A DNA stretch of 64,000 bases from Diplonema papillatum (taxonomy: Eukaryota > Euglenozoa > Diplonemea > Diplonemida > Diplonemidae): contig JAPJBO010000234.1 of assembly GCA_030068145.1 (NCBI GenBank), positions 205,328 through 269,327 of the forward strand, read 5' to 3'. Below are positions 29,974 through 39,436 of this stretch, piece after piece. The notes under the pieces are model-generated. The model ran no database searches. It was not told where the DNA came from and worked only from the letters and a program-made list of their open reading frames with translations. A program made the position numbers and the translations under genes. The first letter of the stretch is position 1; the number at the start of each line of letters is the position of its first letter.

Positions 29974-32900
29974 CTAGCCGCCCGCTGATTTTGCCGGCGG
30001 CCGCACCACTTTGCACAGCGGAAGGACGTGGTCCAGGTGGTTCCCCGGGTTGGACAGGATGGCGCACGCCCGCGCGGTTCGCTGCAAGAACAGCTCGAAG
30101 GCCGGCATGGACGGCTTGTCGAGGACATTCGCGCCGGTGCCGTCGATCAGCTGGAACAGATCCGGCTCCGGCGACTGCCTGGGCAGGAAGCACGGGCGGG
30201 GGTCGTCCGCCCCCCGGAAGTGCACGGCCGTCGTGTTCCAATCGAACACGGTCGTGTACCAGTACATGAACCCGAGTAGCAACCCCCCCGCCGTTCTGCT
30301 TGCGTCGTTCATCCACCCCAGGCGGACGCGGTGGAGCTCTCGGACGAATGACGACACAAGGAGTACCAGCACGTAGCCGGGGACGAGGGGAGTCGAGCCG
30401 GCGGGGTTCCACAAGATGCTCAGGTGCTTCAGAAGGCGGAGGACCCGTAGCCCGAACGGCGGAACAACGGGCGCGCGGGAGATGAGGCCCTGGTGGCGGG
30501 CGGACAACGTGAACTTGCAGAGGAACCCCGAGGCATGCCGGAGGTAGAACGCGGGGGACAGCTGCAAGGTGAGGTGGGACTGCGTGAATGTGTTGGACGG
30601 GAGGTTCGCCTTGTGGGCGGCGTACAGAACCGACAGCGGATGCAGCCCCGAGGACGGAGGGACGAAGGCGGGGGACGTGTGCGCGTCGAGCAGGTACGCC
30701 GAGAGGAGGTCGTACAGCTCAGGGGTGACGGTCACGCAGAAGTCGACGGCGGACGTGGTCGTCGCCGCGCCCGTGAACCACGAGCCCGCGGCGGACCCGG
30801 CGTAGCGCAGGCCCTCAAACGCGAATAAAAAGTCCGCCCTGCGCGCGGACTTCGCCAGGCGCCCGCCGGCTTCCCCGAACTTCGCGAGCCGGTCGGTCAC
30901 AGACCCGTTCACGGATGCGAGCTCCATCCCGACGCAGACGCCCGCCTTCTCCCAAAACCCGCCCGGCTGCACCCGTCGGACAACCGGCCGCCCGGGCCTC
31001 CTCGGGTCCTCCGCCAGCGCGATGTACGGCTCGCCGCATAGCGGCAGCGTTTCGTTCACGCCGATCCGCACTTCGACGAGGTCTCTATCCCCCTGCAGCC
31101 ACCGGGGCTCGAATGCGGTCTCGTCCCCGCCGTTGAGCAGCGCGTAGAAAAAGAAGTCCTGGAGCAGCAGGCAAGCGTCGCGGCTCACGACGCCGTGCAC
31201 GCGCCGCACGGACTCCGCCGACGGAGTCAGGTGGTCGGCCGCCTCGATGACCTGGTGGTGCAGCACGATCGGCTTCGGGATGTCGCGGTACGTCCGGCAC
31301 CCGGTGGACAGGTGCCCAGCGTCGGGCGGTGTCACCACGCTTCGCGGCGTGTCGACGGGCGGCGGCGGCGTGTTCGGCGCCGGCGGCGGCGTGTGCGGCG
31401 CCAGCGGCGGCGTGTGCTGCGCCGACGGCGACACCGAAGACTCCGTGCTCGACGACTTCGACGAATACGACCCGCTCCGCGACGAGTCATCCTCGCTCGC
31501 GGAGAAACCCCGCGGGCTCCGGTCGGTCGCCATGCCGCCGCCCCCTCCATTCCGCGGCCCGCCTTGCCCCGCAGACCCCGGTTCGTCCACCCTTTCCCGG
31601 CCGGTTGTCATCCTGTCGTACTCAATATTCCGCGATTCACCTTGCCCCGCAGATCCCGGTCCGTCCAGCTTTTCCCGGTCGTTCGCCATCATCCTGTCGT
31701 ACCGTATATTGCCTTCCTCCACCTCGGATCCCGGTTCGACCACCCTGTTGCGGTCGCTTGCCATCCTGACATACCCTATATTCTGCGGCCCGCCTTGCCC
31801 CGCAGATCCCGGTTCGACCACCCTTTCCCGGTCGGTTGCCATCCTGTCGTACCCAAAATGCTGCAGCCTGCCTTGCCCCGCAGATCCCGGTCCGTCCAGC
31901 TTTTCCCGGTCGTTCGCCATCATCCTGTCGTACCGTAGATTGCCTTGCTCCGCCTCGGATCCCGGTTCGACCACCCTGTTGCGGTCGGTTGCCATCCTGA
32001 CGTACCCTATATTCTGCGGCCCGCCTTGCCCTGCACATCCCGGTTCGTCCACCCTTTCCCGGTCGGTTGCCATTCTGTCGCACCCAAAATGCTGCAACCT
32101 GCCTTGCCCCGAGCCCGGTCCGTCCAGCTTTTCCCGGTCGTACCGTATATTGCCTTGCTCCGCCTCGGATCCCGGTTCGACCACCCTGTTGCGGTCGCTT
32201 GCCATCCTGACGTACCCTATATTCTGCGGCCCGCCTTGCCCCGCAGATCCCGGTTGGTCCACCGTTTCCCGGTGGGTTGCCATCCTGTCGCCCTCTTCAT
32301 TCCGCGACCCGCCTCGCTGCGCAAACCCCGGTTCGTCCACCTCTTCGCGCTGGTTCTCGCCACCGGCGCCCACTACCGCTGGATCCGGGCTTCCCCGGGC
32401 ACCCGCAGCGTCCGGAGGACGATCGCCAAACGGATCGCCGAAGAGCTCGTCTGAAAGCTCGTCGAACATATCGTCGAACGCTGGCACCGGCGGCGGGCCC
32501 ATGCGGGGCAGCGGCGGCGTGCCCATGCGGGGCAGCGGCGGCGTGCCCGGGACGTCAAGGGTCGGCGAAAGGGACGGCGAGGTAGGCGTGGCGGGGGCTG
32601 TGCCGGGCTCCGGCCAAGTGGGCAGCGGCCCCGCGGCACCACCGCCCCCCCCCGCGCCTGGCACGGGCCCCCGCGCAGCCCCGCGCGGCGGCGGCGGCGG
32701 GACAGCCGACCCCGGAACGCGCTCGGACGGCGGCGCCGGCGTGCTCGGCTCTTCGGGCGGCGGCGGCTGCTGCTGCTGGTGCTGCTGCCGCAGGTGCTGC
32801 AGCTGCAGCTGCTGTTGCTGGCGCAGCAGCAGCTGCTGCTGCTGCTGCTGCTGTTGCAGCCGCTGCTGCTGTTGCTGCTGGTGCTGGCGCAGCTGCTCTT

Positions 32901-33612
32901 GGTGCTGCTGCTGGTGCTGGTATACTCCCTCGGCCCCCTGCGCTTCCAACTGGCCGCGGGTTTGCCCAGCTTCTTGCGGCTGGGCGGCCGGCTGCATTCC
33001 CGCTGTGTACGCAGGGTGCCCCGCCGGAACCACGTACGGCTGGTACCGGGTGTAGTACTGCGACGCCGGCAGCCCGGGCTGGTACTGCGTCGCCGGCAGC
33101 GCGGGCTGGTAGTACGGCGCGTACGAGTACGGGTAGTACCCGGCGGCCACCGGGTACGGGTACGGCACGTACACGCCGGCGGCGGCGGGAGGGTGGCCCC
33201 CAGGGGGCCTGGGGGCGGCGGCGGGGGCCGAGGCGCTCGGGCAAGGGTGGTTTACGGGCTGCGTGGGGACCGGCGGCGGCGCCAAGTCGGCGGGCGCCTG
33301 CCGCGGGTGGGTTCCCGGCGGCGGGGGATTGCCGAGGAGGTCCGGCGACGCGGCGCGGGAAGGGGGGCCGGCCTGGGGGGGCTTCTCCGCAGCAGCGGGG
33401 GCAGGGGCGGGAGCGGCAGCCGGGGCTCCGAACTGGTACGGGTTGCGGGCAGGGTGGGCCGTCGACCTTGCCGGCGCCGCCGCTTTCACGCGAACGCCCG
33501 GAACACCCCCCCTGCCCCTGCCGCGCGGGGCCGCCGCGGATCTCGCAACGGGGTACGTGTACGGGGGCGGCTGACTGACCAAAGTAGGGTAGTCATCGTC
33601 CTCATCGTCCAT
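29974..33612 (-). CDS. Large protein with polyQ, tandem repeats, PDZ-like and PAP-associated-like regions, 1,212 aa
   Basis: ATG at 33,612 (MDDEDDDYPTL). Residues 1-225 are Pro/Ala/Gly/Tyr-rich and 225-290 polyQ. A Pro-rich linker is followed at about 425-690 by about a dozen 20-residue repeats of two or three types (VVEPGSEAEQGNIRYDR, KLDGPGSAGQGRLQHFG, QGGPQNIGYVRMA). A Ser/Pro segment leads to a folded C-terminal half from about 780. There, VQPGGFWEKAGVCVGMELASVNG (split here: VQPGGFWEKAGV / CVGMELASVNG) resembles a PDZ core. LRLLKHLSILWN, PGYVLVLLVSSF, LLLGFMYWYTTVFDW and FELFLQRTARA resemble the central/associated domain of non-canonical poly(A) polymerases. I cannot see the catalytic G-S/D-x-D motif, so nucleotidyl transfer is doubtful. 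The codon-level repeats and uninterrupted 3.6-kb frame argue for a real gene. Confidence 0.72.
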   Translation of the reverse strand: MDDEDDDYPTLVSQPPPYTYPVARSAAAPRGRGRGGVPGVRVKAAAPARSTAHPARNPYQFGAPAAAPAPAPAAAEKPPQAGPPSRAASPDLLGNPPPPGTHPRQAPADLAPPPVPTQPVNHPCPSASAPAAAPRPPGGHPPAAAGVYVPYPYPVAAGYYPYSYAPYYQPALPATQYQPGLPASQYYTRYQPYVVPAGHPAYTAGMQPAAQPQEAGQTRGQLEAQGAEGVYQHQQQHQEQLRQHQQQQQQRLQQQQQQQQLLLRQQQQLQLQHLRQQHQQQQPPPPEEPSTPAPPSERVPGSAVPPPPPRGAARGPVPGAGGGGGAAGPLPTWPEPGTAPATPTSPSLSPTLDVPGTPPLPRMGTPPLPRMGPPPVPAFDDMFDELSDELFGDPFGDRPPDAAGARGSPDPAVVGAGGENQREEVDEPGFAQRGGSRNEEGDRMATHRETVDQPGSAGQGGPQNIGYVRMASDRNRVVEPGSEAEQGNIRYDREKLDGPGSGQGRLQHFGCDRMATDRERVDEPGCAGQGGPQNIGYVRMATDRNRVVEPGSEAEQGNLRYDRMMANDREKLDGPGSAGQGRLQHFGYDRMATDRERVVEPGSAGQGGPQNIGYVRMASDRNRVVEPGSEVEEGNIRYDRMMANDREKLDGPGSAGQGESRNIEYDRMTTGRERVDEPGSAGQGGPRNGGGGGMATDRSPRGFSASEDDSSRSGSYSSKSSSTESSVSPSAQHTPPLAPHTPPPAPNTPPPPVDTPRSVVTPPDAGHLSTGCRTYRDIPKPIVLHHQVIEAADHLTPSAESVRRVHGVVSRDACLLLQDFFFYALLNGGDETAFEPRWLQGDRDLVEVRIGVNETLPLCGEPYIALAEDPRRPGRPVVRRVQPGGFWEKAGVCVGMELASVNGSVTDRLAKFGEAGGRLAKSARRADFLFAFEGLRYAGSAAGSWFTGAATTTSAVDFCVTVTPELYDLLSAYLLDAHTSPAFVPPSSGLHPLSVLYAAHKANLPSNTFTQSHLTLQLSPAFYLRHASGFLCKFTLSARHQGLISRAPVVPPFGLRVLRLLKHLSILWNPAGSTPLVPGYVLVLLVSSFVRELHRVRLGWMNDASRTAGGLLLGFMYWYTTVFDWNTTAVHFRGADDPRPCFLPRQSPEPDLFQLIDGTGANVLDKPSMPAFELFLQRTARACAILSNPGNHLDHVLPLCKVVRPPAKSAGG
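31540..32340 (-). repeat. Coding minisatellite inside the 1,212-aa gene
   Basis: In plus orientation CCCGGTTCGACCACCCTG, CGGTTGCCATCCTGTCGTAC and CCGCCTTGCCCCGCAGATCC rotate through about thirteen 60-bp units, with one shortened stretch near 32,110-32,150. Frame is preserved throughout. Confidence 0.85.
32760..32935 (-). repeat. CTG/CAG triplet tract (polyQ coding)
   Basis: Imperfect GCTGCTGCTG tract broken by CTGTTG and GCGCAG. Encodes Gln runs interrupted by His, Leu and Arg. Confidence 0.9.
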
Positions 33613-36296
33613 CGGTACCTAGAACCGGCACTCGGCACTCGGCCCGAGCCGCGCAAGAGGACGCAACGTCGAAGCCTTTCGTTTTTGCGTCGTAACTGAA
33701 CTTGAAACTGAACCCTCCGCACACAAAGACAACGGCCGACAGCGCGCAACCAGAACGCGGGCTCTCCGAGCAGCGCCGGTGTAGCGTTGCAGGACACGCT
33801 GTAGGGTGTTGGCAGGGGAATGGGGGGGCACGTCAAATTATATGGCTACCTGCCGAACCCCTTCCCGAACGAAATGGGGGGGACGGTGGGGAGAAAGGTT
33901 AGTGCACCGGATCTCCTGCTTCCTCTTTCCTCTCCGAAATACGCTGTTCGGGAAGGGGGAAGAAGGAGGGGGGGGTTTAGGCAGGTGGCCGCGGAAACTG
34001 CAACTTTTTTGGGATCACCCTCCGTCGGATACTCGTCGCGCACTGCAACTTTTTTTCTCTTTTTTTATATCGCAAAATACTCGCATCGTCGGCCTTATTC
34101 ATGCCGCCATGGCCTCGCTGTCTTTGTCGCGTGCGCCGTCTGCGTTCTTGCCTTCTGCGGCGTTGTTTCTTTCTTTTTTGATGATGATGTCCTAACAGTA
34201 CTTGTGTTGTTGCTCATCCTTGTTGATGAGGAGTGGCGGGCTCGCGACTACCGGGGACTACATCATGGACCGGGACATAGAGCGAGAGGAAGAGAGACGA
34301 GTTAGAGTGCAGGGACCATCTCTCCACTCCGGGAGTATCCGGTCGCCCCACTACTGTCCCGTACTACTACGGCGGGCGTAAGTTGTTACGTCGTGGGCGC
34401 GGCAGCGAGCCGCGGCCCAGTCAAAGATGATTGTTGCACCGATGGTGGCGCAGCCGGGGACGTTCTGACTGACGGACGAGACCGCCTGGCAGGCGTGTGT
34501 TGACACGTTGTTTCGCGGGCTCTCCTCCTTTTGGCAAAAGATACATTGAGCCGGTCCGTCCCTATCTCTTGAAATTGCATCGAAGTGCCTGCCGCTGTAT
34601 ATCACAGTATCCCCGTACCAATTTCTGTTCTCCGTCGCATGCGGGGTGGCAGGGCGGAAGATCAAGTTTGCCACATCGTGGCCACGCGCCAGGAAATGCC
34701 ATCCAGACACACAGACTTGCTATTGGCTCTCTCTTCCGCGCGCTATAAGTCGCGCGCAGTTCCCTCAATAATTAGGGCGCGTCTCGGGTAAGCAGCAAGC
34801 CGCCGATGCCAAAAGGTCCAGCGACCTTCTCCGGATGCAGCATTGAGGAGAGCCTGCTGTCCACCTTCACCCGTAGGGTAGACGAATGGTAGACGAATCT
34901 GGCGGTTGCGACAAGGCGACGTCACCGCTGAGGTGAGAGAAAGACTGCAGCCCTCTCCCGAAGAGCGCGCCAAAATGCTGAAAATATGCCATCCACGCCT
35001 ACCCATCACATCGCCGACGTGCGTGACCGAGCCTTTTATGACGCTTCTCAAGCCGACTACACCCTGACACAAGGTGTACCAGTGAGAGAGGCGCACATCA
35101 AAGGTGGACAGCCCACGAACCCAGCCGAAGCGGAGCCGCGAAGACGAGCAAGGAACATAGGAAAGTCGAGATCTCGGCCGCGGGGACAACCCGCGAGGGA
35201 GAAAAGGAAGTGCGCCGAATCATCAGGTGATTCCTCGAGCTCGTCGTCAAACTGCACAGCGGACGTGAAGCGTGCACCGGAGAACAAACAGTACGCGGGC
35301 AAGAAGCGACCGAAGCATGATACGACACGTGCGAAGAGGTAGTCTGCAGCGGCTTGTGCAGTCTATCGTCACACAGATTGTTGCTGCATATCAAGTTCAA
35401 ACAAGGTGAACCAGTTGTGCTTCCGATAATGAAGGCAGTTCGTTCTCCTGGACCAAAAAAGCCCTGTCAGGACCGTTTGGACAAACAGTCAGCACCAGCT
35501 GCATATCGAGTATAGGGATTTTCGGAGGTACAGATAATGTCATGCAAATTGGTGTCGATTCCACCTTGTCGATGCGGTCGGTGTTCCAACAGCACGGTGA
35601 GGTCCCAGCCTCGGAAGCTGGAGTTAAAAAGAGGGTGTGCCCGAGTCACACCCGAAAAGCGGGTGCGCCTGCAACCAAAACGCGTGGAAAATTACACCCG
35701 AAAAGCCGGTGTCACCCGCTTTTTCAACTTCAGCTTCTCGGGATGTACTCCACCGTGAGAACAAAAGCACCCCTGCAGACAAAAGGTAGGACCTCGCGGC
35801 CCTGTCACACTCTCCTCCCTGTCACTGGGGGGGATAGCGGGGTTGCGTAAGGAGGCAGTTACCGTAAAACGAATTTTTCCATTTTCGCGCAGATCAAACA
35901 CTTGCCCGGCGCAAATCTGGACCGAGCCCCGTGTCCTGAGGGAAAAAAAAAAACAGCAAAGGACAAGCAAAAATGAAACTCCCGTCTCCAACCCCAAGAG
36001 CTGTTGCAATTTCAGCTGTTTTCTCCGACAAGGCTTGCTTTCCGTCGAGCTTCTGATAGTCGGATCGGCGCTGCCACGAAAAGTGCACACGACTTTGTTT
36101 GTGCGTATGTGCTATCACCTGTATGGTAATTTCCACAGTACGCTGCCGTTGATAATGACAACCGCGGTTGTTACCATAAAAAAGAGGGCCGGGTCTCCAC
36201 GTTTGCAAGAGTCTAGAGACTTTTACTGACGGTCAACAACACACCTGGACACAAAACAGCAAAGCAGAGCCGCGGCTCCCGAGTCCTTCTAAGCTA
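33613..36296. other. Intergenic; partial MITE and LINE relic
   Basis: 34,547-34,607 matches the left third of the 180-bp MITE (TGAGCCGGTCCGTCCCTATC, then TGCCGCTGTATATCAC); no right end or TSD. 35,190-35,342 on the plus strand ends KKRPKHDTTRAKR with stop, like the C-terminus of the LINE ORF at 63,007, so it is probably a diverged LINE tail. No other gene is supported. Confidence 0.5.
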
Positions 36297-38515
36297 CACG
36301 GTGAACTCCAGCAACTTTTGCTCGAGCTCAAGTCCGGCCTCAAGTGCGGGTGTGACCACCCGGAAATAGGGTGTGCACACTCTATTGCACGGTGAACTCC
36401 AGCAACTTTTGCTCGAGCTACAGTCCGGCCTCAAGTGCGGGTGTGACCACACCCGGAAATAGGGTGTGCACACTCTATTGCACGGTGAACTCCAGCAACT
36501 TTTGCTCGAGCTCAAGTCCGGCCTCAAGTGCGGGTGTGACCACACCCGGAAATAGGGTGTGCACACTCTATTGCACGGTGAACTCCAGCAACTTTTGCTC
36601 GAGCTCAAGTCCGGCCTCAAGTGCGGGTGTGTCCACACCCGGAATAGGGTGTGCACACTCTATTGCACGGTGAACTCCAGCAACTTTTGCTCGAGCTCAA
36701 GTCCGGCCTCAAGTGCGGGTGACCACACCCGGAAATAGGGTGTGCACACTCTATTGCACGGTGAACTCCAGCAACCCGGAAATAGGGTGTGCACACTCTA
36801 TTGCACGGTGAACTCCAGCAACTTTTGCTCGAGCTAAAGTCCGGCCTCAAGTGCGGGTGTGACCACACCCGGAAATAGGGTGTGCACACTCTATTGCACG
36901 GTGAACTCCAGCAACTTTTGCTCGAGCTAAAGTCCGGCCTCAAGTGCGGGTGTGACCACACCCGGAAATAGGGTGTGCACACTCTATTGCACGGTGAACT
37001 CCAGCAACTTTTGCTCGAGCTCAAGTCCGGCCTCAAGTGCGGGTGTGTCCACACCCGGAATAGGGTGTGCACACTCTATTGCACGGTGAACTCCAGCAAC
37101 TTTTGCTCGAGCTCAAGTCCGGCCTCAAGTGCGGGTGACCACACCCGGAAATAGGGTGTGCACACTCTATTGCACGGTGAACTCCAGCAACCCGGAAATA
37201 GGGTGTGCACACTCTATTGCACGGTGAACTCCAGCAACTTTTGCTCGAGCTAAAGTCCGGCCTCAAGTGCGGGTGTGACCACACCCGGAAATAGGGTGTG
37301 CACACTCTATTGCACGGTGAACTCCAGCAACTTTTGCTCGAGCTAAAGTCCGGCCTCAAGTGCGGGTGTGACCACACCCGGAAATAGGGTGTGCACACTC
37401 TATTGCACGGTGAACTCCAGCAACTTTTGCTCGAGCTAAAGTCCGGCCTCAAGTGCGGGTGTGACCACACCCGGAAATAGGGTGTGCACACTCTATTGCA
37501 CGGTGAACTCCAGCAACTTTTGCTCGAGCTAAAGTCCGGCCTCAAGTGCGGGTGTGACCACACCCGGAAATAGGGTGTGCACACTCTATTGCACGGTGAA
37601 CTCCAGCAACTTTTGCTCGAGCTAAAGTCCGGCCTCAAGTGCGGGTGTGACCACACCCGGAAATAGGGTGTGCACACTCTATTGCACGGTGAACTCCAGC
37701 AACTTTTGCTCGAGCTAAAGTCCGGCCTCAAGTGCGGGTGTGACCACACCCGGAAATAGGGTGTGCACACTCTATTGCACGGTGAACTCCAGCAACTTTT
37801 GCTCGAGCTAAAGTCCGGCCTCAAGTGCGGGTGTGACCACACCCGGAAATAGGGTGTGCACACTCTATTGCACGGTGAACTCCAGCAACTTTTGCTCGAG
37901 CTAAAGTCCGGCCTCAAGTGCGGGTGTGACCACACCCGGAAATAGGGTGTGCACACTCTATTGCACGGTGAACTCCAGCAACTTTTGCTCGAGCTAAAGT
38001 CCGGCCTCAAGTGCGGGTGTGACCACACCCGGAAATAGGGTGTGCACACTCTATTGCACGGTGAACTCCAGCAACTTTTGCTCGAGCTAAAGTCCGGCCT
38101 CAAGTGCGGGTGTGACCACACCCGGAAATAGGGTGTGCACACTCTATTGCACGGTGAACTCCAGCAACTTTTGCTCGAGCTCAAGTCCGGCCTCAAGTGC
38201 GGGTGTGACCACACCCGGAAATAGGGTGTGCACACTCTATTGCACGGTGAACTCCAGCAACTTTTGCTCGAGCTAAAGTCCGGCCTCAAGTGCGGGTGTG
38301 ACCACACCCGGAAATAGGGTGTGCACACTCTATTGCACGGTGAACTCCAGCAACTTTTGCTCGAGCTCAAGTCCGGCCTCAAGTGCGGGTGTGACCACAC
38401 CCGGAAATAGGGTGTGCACACTCTATTGCACGGTGAACTCCAGCAACTTTTGCTCGAGCTAAAGTCCGGCCTCAAGTGCGGGTGTGACCACATCCGGAGA
38501 TAGGGTGTGAAATAG
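36297..38515. repeat. Homogeneous 93-bp satellite, about 24 copies
   Basis: Each unit contains GTGTGCACAC (perfect palindrome), TCTATTGCACGGTGAACTCC, AGCAACTTTTGCTCGAGC, TCCGGCCTCAAGTGC and the hairpin GGGTGTG-AC-CACACCC. Period 93 bp (for example 36,385, 36,478, 36,571). Copies are nearly identical apart from CTCAAG/CTAAAG variants. A deleted unit occurs twice 414 bp apart (about 36,717 and 37,131), showing a higher-order duplication. Because 93 is 31 codons, a 497-codon minus-strand frame is open, but this follows from the period. Confidence 0.95.
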
Positions 38516-38972
38516 GGTGTGTACACCCGGAACTACACACAAGGTGGAACCAAACTAGCGCGGCAACGAGTACAGACCAGAGTGTTTTGCATGTACGCTG
38601 CGAGGCCAGTCAAGCGCGTGTGTCAATCTCTTGAGACAGCACAGAAGCCTCGTCTAGCTGGTGGCAGCTTTTACCTGCGGGCTGTCTCCAAACGAAGCAG
38701 CAACGATACCCCGCCACGTTCCGTCATCCGCATCCTTCTCTTCTCCGGTTTCCGGATTTTCGTGCGCGAAAAACAAACGGGTGAAAAGAGACGGAGCTTT
38801 TTTTTTTTTTTTTTTTTTTAACAACGGATTTCGATGCACAGCTTCGTGAAAGACGGAAGACGGGGAGTTCGGTTACTCCCAGCCGGGCCGATTTCATTTT
38901 TTCTTTCTCTTTTATTTTGTTGTTGTTGTCCAGGGGGGATCGGTCTTTTTTTGTTTTTTTTTTTTTTTTTGG
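38516..38972. other. Intergenic with poly-T runs
   Basis: T-runs at about 38,799-38,819 and 38,957-38,970; no gene supported. Confidence 0.4.
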
Positions 38973-39436
38973 AGCTCTATTCCCTGAAGACGAAGTGGAA
39001 GACACGGAAGTGCAAAAACCCGGTTTCGAGAGCGTATCGAAGAAAGACAGCCAGTTGCGTACCGTCTCCAGATCTGGCAGCTCTTTTGAAGTGCGGCGCG
39101 GTAGTGCAGTGCTGTGGTGCGCTGGAGTCATGCAGTGAAGTGTACAAACGAGTCCCAGGCCCACTTTCGTTTTCCCCAGAACCGGGTTTCTTCGGAAATT
39201 CGGCCCTAACGTAACCCTCCAGCTCTATTCCCTGAAGACGAAGTGGTGGAAGACACGGAAGTACAAAACCCGGTTTCGAGAGCGCATCGAGGAAAGACGG
39301 CCAGTTGCGTACCGTCAGATCTGGCAGCTCTTTTGAAGTGCAACGCGCTGGAGCCATGCAGTGAAGTGTACAAACGAGTCCCAGGCCCCACTTGCGTTTT
39401 CCCCAGAATCGGTTTTCTTTGGAAATTCGGCCCTAA
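38973..39436. repeat. Two tandem units of about 248 and 216 bp
   Basis: AGCTCTATTCCCTGAAGACG, AAACCCGGTTTCGAGAGCG, CAGCTCTTTTGAAGTGC and ACAAACGAGTCCCAGGCCC occur in both units in order. The second unit lacks about 30 bp in the middle. Confidence 0.8.

Noticed and set aside
31247..33055. 602-codon plus-strand open frame with Cys-rich runs
   Set aside because: Shadow of the coding minisatellite and CAG tract of the 1,212-aa gene; the poly-Cys/Ser product is the antisense of polyQ.
37033..38526. 497-codon repeat protein
   Set aside because: The 93-bp period keeps frames open on both strands. There is no start context, no end signal and no composition typical of a protein.
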